Assembly (NCBI RefSeq): GCF_902712915.1
Contig: NZ_CACTIA010000005.1
Span: 1,636,001-1,700,000, forward strand
Direction: 5' to 3'
Length of the DNA: 64,000 nt
Source of the DNA: Acidiphilium sp. C61
Lineage (GTDB): Bacteria; Pseudomonadota; Alphaproteobacteria; Acetobacterales; Acetobacteraceae
The translations under genes and the position numbers were made by a program. Positions within the stretch are counted from its first letter, which is position 1; the number at the start of each line of letters is the position of its first letter. This document shows positions 42,409 to 51,690 of this stretch, piece by piece. Below the pieces are notes generated by a model. The model was given only the letters and a program-made list of their open reading frames with translations, was not told where the DNA came from and did no database searches.

Positions 42409-44067
42409 ATGGATGCACACGCCAGACAATTGTTCGAGGGCGGCAATCAAGCCGTTGCCGCCGGGCGTCACGAGGAGGCTGCCGCCCTCTTCACCGCCTG
42501 CCTCGAACACGCGCCGGGCCAACCGGAGGTGTTGCTCAACCGCGCCAATGCGCTGCAAATGTCAGGCCGGCCGAAAGAGGCGATCGAGGCCTATCTCGCC
42601 TGCGTGCGGGTGGCACCGCGGCTCGGCCTCGCCTATTGCGGCATGGCCGAGGCGCTGCGGCAGCTTGGCCTGTTCGAGCAGGCCAAGGCGATGGCGCTCG
42701 AAGGCGTCGCGCAAATGCCGGACAACATCGATGCGCTGATCTGCCTCGGCGGCAAGCATTTCGATCTCGGCGAATTCAACGAGGCGGCGCGGGTCTATGG
42801 CGAGGCGCTGGCGCGCAGCCCGCTGCATGGCGGCGTGCTGAACAATCTCGCCAACGCGCTGCATTGCCTCGGCGAGGTCGGCGCGGCGCTGGTCATGCAT
42901 GAGCGCTGCTACCGGCTGGAGCCGAGCAACCCGACCTGGCGCTACAATCTCTCCCTCACCCTGCTGGCGGCGGGCGATTTCCGGCGCGGCTGGGCCGAGC
43001 ATGAATGGCGCGGGCGCCAGCCGGTTGCCGCCGAGGCCGGGCCTGCGTGGCGCGGCGAGGATCTGGCCGGCCGCCGTGTCCTGCTCGTCGCCGAACAGGG
43101 GCTGGGCGATACGCTGCAATTCATCCGCTATGCGCCACTGGTGGCCGCGCGCGGCGCCGAGGTGGTGCTCGACGTGCCGCCGGAACTCGCGCGCCTGGCC
43201 CGCAGTGTCGAGAGTGTCGCAGAGGTGGTCACGCGCGGCGACGCCCCCCCGCGAGCCGACATGCACGCCCTGCTGATGAGCCTGCCCTGGCTGTTCGGCA
43301 CCACCATCGAGACGATACCGGCGAGCATCCCATATCTCGCCCCGCCGGACGCGCTGCGGGCGGACTGGGCGGCGCGGGTCGGGGACGAGCCGAAGCTACG
43401 CGTCGGCCTCGTCTGGGCCGGCGGCTCGCGGCCCGATGACATCGATTGCGAGGTGATCGACCGGCGCCGCTCGATCGGCGATCCCACGCAGCTCACCCGC
43501 CTCGCCGGCATCGGGCCGGTCCGGTTCTACAACCTGCAAAAGGACCGCACCGGGCTGCCGGCGGCGCTGGAGGCGGTCGATCTCATGGGCGAGGTCACGG
43601 ATTTCGCGGATACCGCGGCGCTGGTCGAGCAGCTCGACCTCGTGATTACGGTGGATACCTCGGTGGCGCACCTTGCCGGCGCGCTGGGAACCCCGGTCTG
43701 GATGCTGTCGCGCCGCGACGGGTGCTGGCGCTGGATGCAGGATCGCGCGGACTCGCCCTGGTATCCGAGCATGCGGATCTATCGCCAGACGACCCAGGGA
43801 GATTGGGCCTCGGTGCTCGACCGCGTGGCCGCCGATCTGCGCAGCTTCGCCGCCACCCACACCCCCGCCCGCAAACCCGCGCCGCGCCCTGCCGACGTGA
43901 CGGAGACCAGCGTGGCGGAGACCAGCGTGGCGGGCGCCGGCGTGGCAGCCAGGGCGGCGCCGAAGGCCGATGCCGCCGGCAAGACTTCGCCCGAGTTGGG
44001 CCGCGCGGCGATCACCGGCGCGGGCAATGCGCCGATCTTTGGCGGGACAGCGCGGGCAACGGCCTGA
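42409..44067 (+). CDS. TPR-repeat protein with glycosyltransferase-9-like C-terminal domain
   Basis: 552 residues from ATG 42409 (AAGAGGG about 12 bp upstream; an in-frame ATG at 42367 lacks a ribosome site). Residues about 1-200 form five to six tetratricopeptide repeats (AAALFTACLEHAPGQPEVLL, AGNA-type motifs such as LNNLANALHCLGEVGAALV). The C-terminal part (LLVAEQGLGDTLQFIRYAPL, VGLVWAGGSRPDDIDCEV, TVDTSVAHLAGALGTPVWML) resembles heptosyltransferase/GT-B proteins. The tail is a low-complexity Thr/Ala/Val repeat (VTETSVAETSVAGAGVA). A role in glycan transfer or protein glycosylation is inferred. Confidence 0.78.
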   Translation: MDAHARQLFEGGNQAVAAGRHEEAAALFTACLEHAPGQPEVLLNRANALQMSGRPKEAIEAYLACVRVAPRLGLAYCGMAEALRQLGLFEQAKAMALEGVAQMPDNIDALICLGGKHFDLGEFNEAARVYGEALARSPLHGGVLNNLANALHCLGEVGAALVMHERCYRLEPSNPTWRYNLSLTLLAAGDFRRGWAEHEWRGRQPVAAEAGPAWRGEDLAGRRVLLVAEQGLGDTLQFIRYAPLVAARGAEVVLDVPPELARLARSVESVAEVVTRGDAPPRADMHALLMSLPWLFGTTIETIPASIPYLAPPDALRADWAARVGDEPKLRVGLVWAGGSRPDDIDCEVIDRRRSIGDPTQLTRLAGIGPVRFYNLQKDRTGLPAALEAVDLMGEVTDFADTAALVEQLDLVITVDTSVAHLAGALGTPVWMLSRRDGCWRWMQDRADSPWYPSMRIYRQTTQGDWASVLDRVAADLRSFAATHTPARKPAPRPADVTETSVAETSVAGAGVAARAAPKADAAGKTSPELGRAAITGAGNAPIFGGTARATA

Positions 44068-44086
44068 GCGACGCCGGCCGGACCGC

Positions 44087-44142
44087 GCCAGTCAGACCGC
44101 CCCAGTCAAGCCGGTCCAGTCAAGCCGGGCCAGTCAGGCCGC
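44087..44142. repeat. 14-bp tandem repeat, four copies
   Basis: Four units of NCCAGTCARRCCGS in direct tandem. Each carries TCA, the complement of a TGA stop; the copy at 44134-44136 is the actual stop of the minus-strand flavoprotein gene. Confidence 0.88.
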
Positions 44143-45306
44143 GCTGCCGGCGGCCCAGCCGCTGGCCCAGGCCCACTGGAAATTGTAGCCCCCCAGCCAG
44201 CCGGTGACATCCACCGCCTCGCCCACCACGAACAGGCCGGGCACGCCGGTCGCCGCCAGGGTGCGCTGCGACAGATCCGCCGTATCCACCCCGCCGGCGG
44301 TGACTTCGGCCTTGGCGTAGCCCTCGGTGCCGGCTGGCAGGATGGTCCAGGATTTGAGCCGGGCGGCGAGGTCGAGCAGGGCGCGGTCGGCGATCGCAGC
44401 GATCGGGCCGGGTGGCAGCGTCGGGGGCAGGAATGCGTCCGCCATGCGCTGCGGCATCACCCCGCCGAGCAGCGTGCGCAGCCCGGATTTCGGAGCCTCG
44501 CGCTTGCGGCGGAGCAGGAAGTCCGGGCTTTCGTCGGGCAGCAGGTCGATGCCGATGGTCAGGCCGGCGCGCCAGGCGGTGGAGACCTGGAGGATGGCGG
44601 GGCCGGACAGGCCGCGATGGGTGAACAGCATTGCCTCGCGGAAGCGGGTGCGGCCGCAGGTGGCCACCACCGGCTGCGAGACGCCGGCGAGCGGAGTGGC
44701 GCGGGCGCGCTCCTCGCCCTCCAGCACGAAGGGCACCAGCGCCGGACGCGGCGCCACGATGCGCAGGCCGAAGCGGGCGGCGAGATCATGGGCGAAGCCG
44801 GTGGCGCCGAGTTTCGGGATCGACAGGCCGCCAGTGGCGAGGATCAGCGATCCGGCAGCGACGGGACCGGCCGAAGTGGCGAGGCGGAAATCCGGCGCGC
44901 CGCCGATCTCGCTGATGGTGCAATGGGTGCGGATCTCGACGCCGGCGGCGGCGCATTCGGCGAGCAGCATGTCGACGATGGCGCGGGCCGAGCCATCGCA
45001 GAACAGCTGGCCGAGCGTCTTTTCATGCCAGGCGATGCGGTGCGCCTCGACCATGGCGAGAAAATCCCGTGGCCGGAACCCGGCCAGCGCCGAGGCGCAG
45101 AAGCGGCGGTTTTCCGAGAAGAAGCGGTCCGGCGCCGTGTGGATGTTGGTGAAATTGCACCGCCCGCCGCCGGAGATCAGGATCTTGCGGCCGGGTTCGG
45201 GCGCATGGTCGAGCACCAGCACACGGCGGCCGCGCCGGCCGGCGGCGATCGCGGCCATCAGCCCGGCGGCGCCGGCGCCCAGAATGATCACGTCGAACTG
45301 CCGCAT
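44134..45306 (-). CDS. HI0933/YhiN-type flavoprotein (NAD(P)/FAD-dependent oxidoreductase)
   Basis: A 390-residue FAD protein of the BaiN/HI0933 (TIGR03862) family. The dinucleotide fold is VIILGAGAAGLMAAIAAGRRG; GRKILISGGGRCNFTN is the family hallmark; LILATGGLSIPKLGATG, FTHRGLSGPAILQVS and the C-terminal GLFVVGEAVDVTGWLGGYNFQWAWASG follow. The start at 45306 has GGGAG 7 bp upstream; a longer frame has no support. Physiological substrate unknown. Confidence 0.87.
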   Translation of the reverse strand: MRQFDVIILGAGAAGLMAAIAAGRRGRRVLVLDHAPEPGRKILISGGGRCNFTNIHTAPDRFFSENRRFCASALAGFRPRDFLAMVEAHRIAWHEKTLGQLFCDGSARAIVDMLLAECAAAGVEIRTHCTISEIGGAPDFRLATSAGPVAAGSLILATGGLSIPKLGATGFAHDLAARFGLRIVAPRPALVPFVLEGEERARATPLAGVSQPVVATCGRTRFREAMLFTHRGLSGPAILQVSTAWRAGLTIGIDLLPDESPDFLLRRKREAPKSGLRTLLGGVMPQRMADAFLPPTLPPGPIAAIADRALLDLAARLKSWTILPAGTEGYAKAEVTAGGVDTADLSQRTLAATGVPGLFVVGEAVDVTGWLGGYNFQWAWASGWAAGSAA

Positions 45307-45457
45307 GTCTGCTCCCAGCGAACCAACCGCTTCACCCGCCATAAAGCAGGCGCGCGGCGGCACCAAGGGCGCCTCAGGGCCGGCTTGCCATGGCTGCGGA
45401 GGGCAGATGAACGGCCAGATTGATGCGGCGCCGAACTTCGTTCATGGATAACGCCGC

Positions 45458-46546
45458 ATGAACACGGTCTCATATTTTCCCCATTCCGGCATCGCCTCGC
45501 TGGCCTTGCCGCGACATCTGGCGCTGTTCGCCGGGCTGGCGCTGTTTTCCGGCTTCGTCGTGCGGCTGATGATCGCCATCGGCGTGCCGGACCGGCCGGA
45601 CGCGCGCAAGGCCCATACGCAGGTGATGCCGAAGGCCGGCGGGGTCGGCATCGTCAGCGCGTTTCTGCTCGGCATCGTGCTGCTCTATCGCTATGGGCAT
45701 GTGTCGCGGCTGGCCGCACCGGTGTTTCTCGGGGTGATCGCGGCGGCCGTGCTGATCGCGGCGGTGTCGCTGCTCGACGATTTGCGGGATTTTCCCTTCG
45801 CGGTGAAGCTCGGCGCCCAGCTCGCCGCCGCGCTAGTCGCGGTGGGATCAGGGATTTCGGCGGTGCGGTTCGACCTGCCGCTGGTCGGCGGGGTCGCGCT
45901 CGGCGCTGCGGGGCCGGTGCTCTCGCTCGGCTGGATCCTGTTCGTCACCAATGCGATGAACTTCATCGACGGGCTGGACGGGCTCGCGGCGGGCACCACG
46001 CTGGTGACCTGCCTGTTTCTCGCCGGCATTGCCGGGCTGCATGGCGGTTTCTTCGTCTATACCACGGCGCTGCTGCTGGCCGGCGGGGTGGCCGGGTTCA
46101 TGCCGTTCAACTGGCCGCGCGCGCGGATTTTCATGGGCGATGTCGGCAGCCAGTTCTGCGGCTTCATGCTGGCCGTGCTCGGGATTGCGGCGACGCATTA
46201 CCAGGACATGCAGCTCTCGTTCCTGGTGGTGCCGCTGCTGCTCTCGGGCGTGTTGCTCGACGTGGCGTTCACCCTGGCGCGGCGGGCGCTGGCGGGGAAA
46301 AACCTGGCGCGCGCGCATCGCGGGCATCTCTATCAGGTGGCGCATCGCGCCGGGGTCGATCCGCGGCTGATCGCCATCGTCTATTGGGGGTTTGCGGCAT
46401 TCGGCGGGCTCGTCGTCATCTGGTTTCTCGGCGCGCCGACGGGGTGGAAACCCGTGGTGGTGTTCGCGCCGCTGATCCCCTTCGGCCTGTGGGCCGGCTT
46501 CGTCGCCCACCAGGCACGGGCGGCGCGGATCGGCGATTGGGGATAG
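45458..46546 (+). CDS. Polyprenyl-phosphate sugar-1-phosphate transferase (MraY/WecA family)
   Basis: A 362-residue polytopic membrane enzyme that starts glycan synthesis on undecaprenyl phosphate. About ten to eleven hydrophobic segments are seen. Family motifs: DRPDARKAHTQVMPKAGGVG, the DDxxD-like SLLDDLRD, NAMNFIDGLDGLAAG, IFMGDVGSQFCGF and the cytosolic HRGHLYQVAHRAG. It fits WecA/TagO-type enzymes better than MraY because no murein cluster is near. Its neighbour across the IS21 element is a putative membrane glycosyltransferase, suggesting a surface polysaccharide locus. Confidence 0.85.
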   Translation: MNTVSYFPHSGIASLALPRHLALFAGLALFSGFVVRLMIAIGVPDRPDARKAHTQVMPKAGGVGIVSAFLLGIVLLYRYGHVSRLAAPVFLGVIAAAVLIAAVSLLDDLRDFPFAVKLGAQLAAALVAVGSGISAVRFDLPLVGGVALGAAGPVLSLGWILFVTNAMNFIDGLDGLAAGTTLVTCLFLAGIAGLHGGFFVYTTALLLAGGVAGFMPFNWPRARIFMGDVGSQFCGFMLAVLGIAATHYQDMQLSFLVVPLLLSGVLLDVAFTLARRALAGKNLARAHRGHLYQVAHRAGVDPRLIAIVYWGFAAFGGLVVIWFLGAPTGWKPVVVFAPLIPFGLWAGFVAHQARAARIGDWG

Positions 46547-46558
46547 GTCGACGCCTTT

Positions 46559-46606
46559 TAGAGCACTATCCGATCAAATGATTCTAACCGATCGGATAGT
46601 GCTGTA
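46559..46606. repeat. Single hairpin repeat with 14-bp perfect arms
   Basis: AGCACTATCCGATC / GATCGGATAGTGCT with a 14-nt loop, a chimera of B-type end and A-type core, 13 bp after the WecA-like stop. Confidence 0.8.
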
Positions 46607-46613
46607 ACCCCCG

Positions 46614-46958
46614 CTAGAATTTACTCGGTTTGCTGACCACAAGGAACTGCCCCCTCGCTTCCGATTTAGCGCTAGGATCGAAAAGATGAGGATAGGGGAA
46701 ATATACGTGCTTCGCATGGCTGCCGAACGCTCCGGCGAGACGAAGCGCACCCGCTCTGTCAGTCACGACTCCGACACCGATATCGGTACCGACCCTCCCG
46801 AGCCAACCGCCGAGCCGGTCCCAATTCGGCTGCGTCTGAGGTTTGAACTCAGCGTCGAGACAACCGGCGGCAACGGCCGCGCGGAGAGTGATGGACAATG
46901 ATTTCCGCCTGACGAGGCAGTTCGCCGCATTCCAGAGCGCCGCAAAGTGGAGCCGGTC
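46614..46958 (-). pseudogene. C-terminal fragment of a membrane protein gene cut off by IS21-family insertion
   Basis: About 115 codons (starting DRLHFAALWNAANCLVRR; ending GQFLVVSKPSKF) that continue, in the same reading frame, the protein encoded at 49645-51369. The frame was checked at the target duplication: GAC CGG CTC on both sides. In the current arrangement this fragment has no start of its own except codons inside the IS end. It contains no motif I recognise; the HVYFPYPHLFDPS segment is soluble in character. Confidence 0.8.
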
Positions 46959-47162
46959 TGCGCGTTCCGGTTGATTGTGAACATCGATTCCGTTTGATTG
47001 TGAACGCCTAATCCGGTTGATCATGAACGCGGATTCCGGCGGATCGTGAACACCGGTTCGGGTGCTCATGAACGTGTCCTGGAGTGCGATGGTGGGGCGC
47101 CGCTGCTGACAGTCTTCAACCAGGGGTAATCCCGATCCTTTGCTGAGCAGCGAGGGATGGGA

Positions 47163-48704
47163 ATGCCGGGAGAGAGATTGTCGATGCGGAAGATACGTGA
47201 TGTTTTGCGGCTGCGATTTGCGCAGGGACTGAGCCAGCGAGCGATTGCGGGTAGTACGGGTCTGAGCGTAGGAGCTGTGAACAGTTACCTGAGCCGGGCG
47301 CGGCTGGCGGGATTGAATTGGCCTCTGCCTGAAGACCTTGGCGACGCGCAGCTTGAGACGCTGCTATATCCGCCGCTGCCGGATGTTGCGCCGGACCGCC
47401 GGCCGGTGCCGGATTGGGCGGCGGTGCATCGTGAATTGCGCCGGCCGAATGTGACGCTGTCGCTGCTGTGGGAAGAATACCGGGCCGGCACCGGCGGCCA
47501 GGACGGGTTCAGCTACTCCTGGTTTTGCGATCTCTACCGGGAATGGGTGGGTCGTCTGAAGCCGACGCTGCGCCAGGTGCATATGGCGGGAGAGCGGCTG
47601 TTCGTCGACTTCGCTGGCCACGCCATGGAAGTGATCGATGGGGCGAGCGGGGAGATCCGGCGGGCCGAAATCTTTGTTGCCGTACTCGGTGCCTCGAGCT
47701 TCATCTACGCCGAAGCGACCTGGAGCCAGGGGCTGGCGGACTGGATCGGCGCGCACGTTAACGCGTTGACCGCGATTGGCGGCACGCCGCGGCAGATCGT
47801 CAGCGACAATCTGCGCGCGGGGATCACGCGCGCGTGCTTTTATGAGCCGACGGTGAACCGCACCTACGCCGACATGGCGGCGCATTACGGCACCGCGATC
47901 ATTCCGGCGCGGCCTTACAAGCCGCGGGACAAGGCGAAGGCCGAGGTCGGCGTGCAGGTGGTCCAGCGCTGGATCCTGGCACGGCTGCGCAACCGCCGCT
48001 TCTTCTCGCTGGCTGAATTGAACCAGGCGATTCGCGAATTGGTCGATCAGGTGAACGATCGACCGATGCGCGGCTGGGGCACCAACCGGCGGGCGCTCTA
48101 TGAGCAGCTCGACCGCCCGGCCCTGCAACCACTGCCGCCCACGCCTTACGAATACGCGGACTGGAAGCGCTGCCGCGTGAACCTCGATTACCATGTCGAG
48201 ATCGACAAGCACTTTTACTCGGTGCCGTTCCGGTTGATCCGCGAAACAGTAGAGGCACGGATCACGGCGAAGACGGTGGAAATCTTCCACCGGGGCAAGC
48301 TGGTGGCCACGCACCAGCGCAGCTTCCGCCAGCACCGGCCGACCACAATCGCGGATCACATGCCGAGTTCGCATCGGCGCTATCGCGATTGGACCCACGA
48401 ACGGATATTGCGCGAAGCCACTGCGGTCGGTGACGACACCGCCGCCCTGGTCGAAATCATCCTGCGCTCGCGCCCGCATCCCGAACAGGGGTTCCGCTCC
48501 TGCATTGGCATCCTCGGATTGGCAAAGCGCTACGACCCCGAGCGGCTGGATGCCGCCTGCGCCCGTGCCTTGGCACTCGGAACCCGCTCCTACGGCTCGG
48601 TCGCTGCGATCCTGAAGAATGCTCAGGAGAGGAAGACCACGGACAAGACCGAACAACCCAGCCTGTTCCACGAGAACATCCGTGGCCCCGGCTACTATCA
48701 CTGA
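47163..48704 (+). CDS. istA: IS21 transposase IstA
   Basis: A 513-residue DDE transposase. An N-terminal HTH (IRDVLRLRFAQGLSQRAIAGSTGLSVGAVNSYLSRA, quoted in part: GLSQRAIAGSTGLSVGAV) binds the multiple end repeats. The integrase core includes ERLFVDFAGHAMEV (first Asp), PRQIVSDNLRAGIT (second Asp) and KPRDKAKAEVGVQVVQRWI (Glu). The start at 47163 has GAGG 8 bp upstream; an ATG 6 bp earlier is too close to it. istB follows after 11 bp. Confidence 0.95.
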   Translation: MPGERLSMRKIRDVLRLRFAQGLSQRAIAGSTGLSVGAVNSYLSRARLAGLNWPLPEDLGDAQLETLLYPPLPDVAPDRRPVPDWAAVHRELRRPNVTLSLLWEEYRAGTGGQDGFSYSWFCDLYREWVGRLKPTLRQVHMAGERLFVDFAGHAMEVIDGASGEIRRAEIFVAVLGASSFIYAEATWSQGLADWIGAHVNALTAIGGTPRQIVSDNLRAGITRACFYEPTVNRTYADMAAHYGTAIIPARPYKPRDKAKAEVGVQVVQRWILARLRNRRFFSLAELNQAIRELVDQVNDRPMRGWGTNRRALYEQLDRPALQPLPPTPYEYADWKRCRVNLDYHVEIDKHFYSVPFRLIRETVEARITAKTVEIFHRGKLVATHQRSFRQHRPTTIADHMPSSHRRYRDWTHERILREATAVGDDTAALVEIILRSRPHPEQGFRSCIGILGLAKRYDPERLDAACARALALGTRSYGSVAAILKNAQERKTTDKTEQPSLFHENIRGPGYYH

Positions 48705-48715
48705 AAGGAAACAAG

Positions 48716-49471
48716 ATGCTGATCCATCCCATGGTGGAGCGCCTGCGCGGCCTCGGCCTGACGGCAATGGCCGACGCGTTCATCGAGATGCAGAACCAAT
48801 CGGCGGCTGACGATCTGACCCGCGAGGATTGGCTCGGGTTGCTGGTCGACCGTGAGGCAACCAGCCGGGACAACAAGCGCCTCGCCCGCAGGCTGAGCCA
48901 GGCGCGGCTGCGCCAGAATGCGGTTGTCGAGGATACTGACTTCCGGACACCGCGCGGTCTGGACCGAGCCCTGTTCCACAAACTTGCCGGTTGCGAATGG
49001 ATCTCGCACAGCCAGCATCTGGTCATCAGCGGCCCGACCGGCGTGGGCAAATCATGGCTCGCCTGCGCGCTCGGCCACAAGGCGTGCCGGGAGGGCTTCT
49101 CGGTCCTCTATCGGCGGGCGCCACGCCTGTTTGCCGAACTCGCGACGGCGCGCGGCGAAGGAAGATTGCCCCGGATGTTGGCGGCCCTTGAACGCACCCG
49201 CCTGCTCATCATCGATGATTGGGGACCCGAGCCCCTGACCGCCGAGCAGCGCCGCGACCTACTGGAAATCGTTGATGATCGTTATGAAAAGGGCTCCCTG
49301 CTGGTGACCAGCCAGGTGCCCGTGAATCGCTGGCATGACCTGGTGGGGGATCCCACCCTGGGAGATGCGATCCTGGACCGCGTCGTGCACCGCGCCCATC
49401 GCATCGAACTGAAGGGACCGAGCCTGCGCAAGCGTCACGCCGTCACCACACAATCCGATCAGGGCGCTTGA
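48716..49471 (+). CDS. istB: IS21 helper ATPase IstB
   Basis: A 251-residue AAA+ ATPase that assists IstA and selects target DNA. Walker A is ISGPTGVGKSWLACALGHKA, Walker B LLIIDDWGPEPLT; the C-terminal HRIELKGPSLRKRHA is typical. AAAGGA lies 8 bp upstream of the ATG. Uninterrupted. Confidence 0.95.
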   Translation: MLIHPMVERLRGLGLTAMADAFIEMQNQSAADDLTREDWLGLLVDREATSRDNKRLARRLSQARLRQNAVVEDTDFRTPRGLDRALFHKLAGCEWISHSQHLVISGPTGVGKSWLACALGHKACREGFSVLYRRAPRLFAELATARGEGRLPRMLAALERTRLLIIDDWGPEPLTAEQRRDLLEIVDDRYEKGSLLVTSQVPVNRWHDLVGDPTLGDAILDRVVHRAHRIELKGPSLRKRHAVTTQSDQGA

Positions 49472-49596
49472 CGAACCCCACGGAAAAATGAGACGGCGCA
49501 ACCGTCAGTGGCAGCGATCCACCATGACCGCCGGCCGCCCGTCAGGCCCCGTTCAGGCCAGAGCGAGCAGGTGTTCATGATCGCCGGAATCGGTGT

Positions 49597-51369
49597 TCAC
49601 GATCGAACGGATTGACCGTTCATCATCACCGGAATGCGCAGCCGGTCGAACGCAAGGCTCGAGGTCTCCGACGATACTGACGGAATGCCGCGGCGGATGT
49701 TTCGGGGGAGTCGGAAGACCGTCATGCTTCCAACAGTCTTTCCGCTCCAGCCCGCCTTGATGAATGCATTCTGCCAGACGGGAAGCTGTTTACGTGGCAC
49801 AATGACATCTGCAATTTTGACGGCCTTCGTGAAATCGTTGAATGCCGAAGAAAATCCGGGCGGATGCAGGCCAAGTTCAAGCATTCGCGCCGCCGGCCAT
49901 TTCGCGAATTCGGGCGGTATGAAATTCCCGTAACCATTGGTCATACGGAAATACCCATCGGTTTCAATTTGCCAGAACATGGCATCCCCGCTTGTTGGGC
50001 CGAAAGGTAAAAACAGAACGATTTTCCCTTTTTCTATGAATTTTTTATAGGTCGCCCCCTGGAAAAGACGGGCCGTAGGGACGTGGCTTTCCCACCAATC
50101 GACATCGTGGTTCACGGCGGCTGGCAAGGTGAATATTATGGCGCAGGCCAAGGACAGCTGCGCCGCCATGCGATGTTTGGCCAACTTGTCGATCCAAAGC
50201 GTGATGAGGCCAGAAATGGCCAGCATGACAAACAGCATCAGGCGCGATGGCAAGGCATTGTCGAGAAAGGGCAGCTTCCCGACTACTGCCCAAGGGAGAG
50301 GAATGATCGTTGACGTGAGGACATGTAACTCCGGCCCAAGAGTGCATAGAAGCGCAGCACTCAACAAAACGAGTAATGGCTTTGCAGCGTCAACGCGCCT
50401 GAGACTGGAAATGGCGACGATTAATATCAGCAATAAAGGCAGGCCGATATACCCCATTTCCTCACTGAAATTTCCAGAAAAGCGCTGAGCAATGGGCAAC
50501 GCCCATTTCCCAAAGATAAATGTAATCGGCGTCGGTATAATAAGATTTGCCAAATTAGTTGAGTACAAACTTCCATCTTGGAGTAGGTGTGGAATTTTAT
50601 TATAATTCTTAAAGAAGATGTATATAATTGGAGATACAGAAAGAACAGAAATCATATATGAAATAAAAAATCCAAGAATGATATTTGTCTTTGACATAAT
50701 AAATATATTTTTTATATTTTTTTCTTCGTTATATTTTTTGAAAATTAAAAACAGAAACAGAAACATTGACTCCATAACAAATATTTCTAAAGAACACAAA
50801 AACTGAAATATAAGTGAAAATGATAAAATAAATATGTAAATACCGTGAGATATTTGATTTCTTGATCGAGCACCAATAGCGAAGAATGATATCGGTACAA
50901 ACATGATAAATTCAACCTGTAGATGCCCAATCATCGCGGCAAATACATATGAAGAAAACCCAAATATCCATCCGCCTAAAAACGAAACAATCGATTTATC
51001 TGTATATAAAGAACAAAACAAAAAGGCAGAGGTCGCCGCAAACGCTGGATTTAAAATTGATATAATATTAAACGATACAATTGGCCCGAAAAAATATGTG
51101 ATTGGCCACGCCAGGAGCGCGATTCCAGGTGTTGTTGTTGATTGTGAAATATTCAAGCCATAGGGCGCCCAAGCTTTCGCGAGAATAAGTGGGTTATCAA
51201 GATGGATGATTGCCTGCGGCAAAAAACGGAACATCCATATGTATAAAGAGGGATCACCCCCTGTTCCAAAATACACGTCGCCGTTCAGCATACCTTGCCG
51301 ATAAAATATCGAAATTGCTGCGACTGCATATATTAGAAATACAAAAACAATATTATGAGGACGCCTCAT
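49597..51369 (-). CDS. Large polytopic membrane protein, truncated by IS21 (GT-C-like, putative)
   Basis: About 590 codons; the last 14 or so (LRIPVMMNGQSVRS) are read from the IS end, so the native C-terminus is lost. Ten or more hydrophobic segments fill residues 5-430. Early loop sequences GTGGDPSLYIWMFRFLPQAI and AWAPYGLNISQSTTTPG look like those of GT-C type membrane glycosyltransferase relatives, but I do not recognise a named family. The 5' half is strongly AT-rich (50701-50760 has 8 G/C in 60), unlike its neighbours; this suggests horizontal origin. ATG 51369 is preferred over a TTG at 51387. The intact gene would encode about 690 residues. Confidence 0.75.
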   Translation of the reverse strand: MRRPHNIVFVFLIYAVAAISIFYRQGMLNGDVYFGTGGDPSLYIWMFRFLPQAIIHLDNPLILAKAWAPYGLNISQSTTTPGIALLAWPITYFFGPIVSFNIISILNPAFAATSAFLFCSLYTDKSIVSFLGGWIFGFSSYVFAAMIGHLQVEFIMFVPISFFAIGARSRNQISHGIYIFILSFSLIFQFLCSLEIFVMESMFLFLFLIFKKYNEEKNIKNIFIMSKTNIILGFFISYMISVLSVSPIIYIFFKNYNKIPHLLQDGSLYSTNLANLIIPTPITFIFGKWALPIAQRFSGNFSEEMGYIGLPLLLILIVAISSLRRVDAAKPLLVLLSAALLCTLGPELHVLTSTIIPLPWAVVGKLPFLDNALPSRLMLFVMLAISGLITLWIDKLAKHRMAAQLSLACAIIFTLPAAVNHDVDWWESHVPTARLFQGATYKKFIEKGKIVLFLPFGPTSGDAMFWQIETDGYFRMTNGYGNFIPPEFAKWPAARMLELGLHPPGFSSAFNDFTKAVKIADVIVPRKQLPVWQNAFIKAGWSGKTVGSMTVFRLPRNIRRGIPSVSSETSSLAFDRLRIPVMMNGQSVRS

Positions 51370-51394
51370 AGATTCACTTCCCGGCAACCGATCT

Positions 51395-51501
51395 TAGAGT
51401 GCTTTCAGATCATTTGATGACTGAATATTGCGCTCTATTGTATTAATAAAAAAGCACCTTCAATCGATCAGGTGAATTAATCTGATCGTACGATGCTTTG
51501 A
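51395..51501. repeat. Degenerate bipartite hairpin repeat
   Basis: Recognisable two-hairpin layout (AGTGCTTTCAGATC ... GCGCTC, then AGCACC ... ATCGATCAGGTG / AATCTGATCGTACGATGCTT) with many mismatches. It lies in the AT-rich region upstream of the membrane protein gene and looks like an old copy. The rest of 51502-51690 holds no supported gene. Confidence 0.65.
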
Positions 51502-51690
51502 ACTGATGCTGGGTGTTTATATTTAGATTTTATATTTTTACAAGTTTTTTCAATTATGCATACTGGTATCACGATTGGGGAAAACCAGCCCAAGGATATA
51601 ATCGTTCATGGCATCGGCCGGGAGCAGCGGTGCGTGATGGACGAGAGACGAGAACGGGTATGCGTAGGGCGCGAAGAGCGCGCGAGAGAC

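Larger units (their letters stand above)
46959..49640 (+). mobile_element. IS21-family insertion sequence, about 2.68 kb, complete
   Basis: Terminal inverted repeats begin TGCGCGTTCCGGT on the left and TGCGCATTCCGGT on the right. They are bordered by a 7-8 bp target duplication (A)GCCGGTC at 46951-46958 and 49640-49647. Internal end repeats are visible as TGAAC-containing motifs every 22-23 bp: five on the left (GAAC at 46979, 47002, 47025, 47048, 47070) and three inverted on the right (GTTC at 49573, 49595, 49618). istA and istB are both open, so the element may be active. Confidence 0.92.

Noticed and set aside
46614..47069. An independent 151-codon gene on the minus strand
   Set aside because: Its first 35 or so codons lie in the IS21 end repeats; the rest is the in-frame continuation of the interrupted membrane protein.
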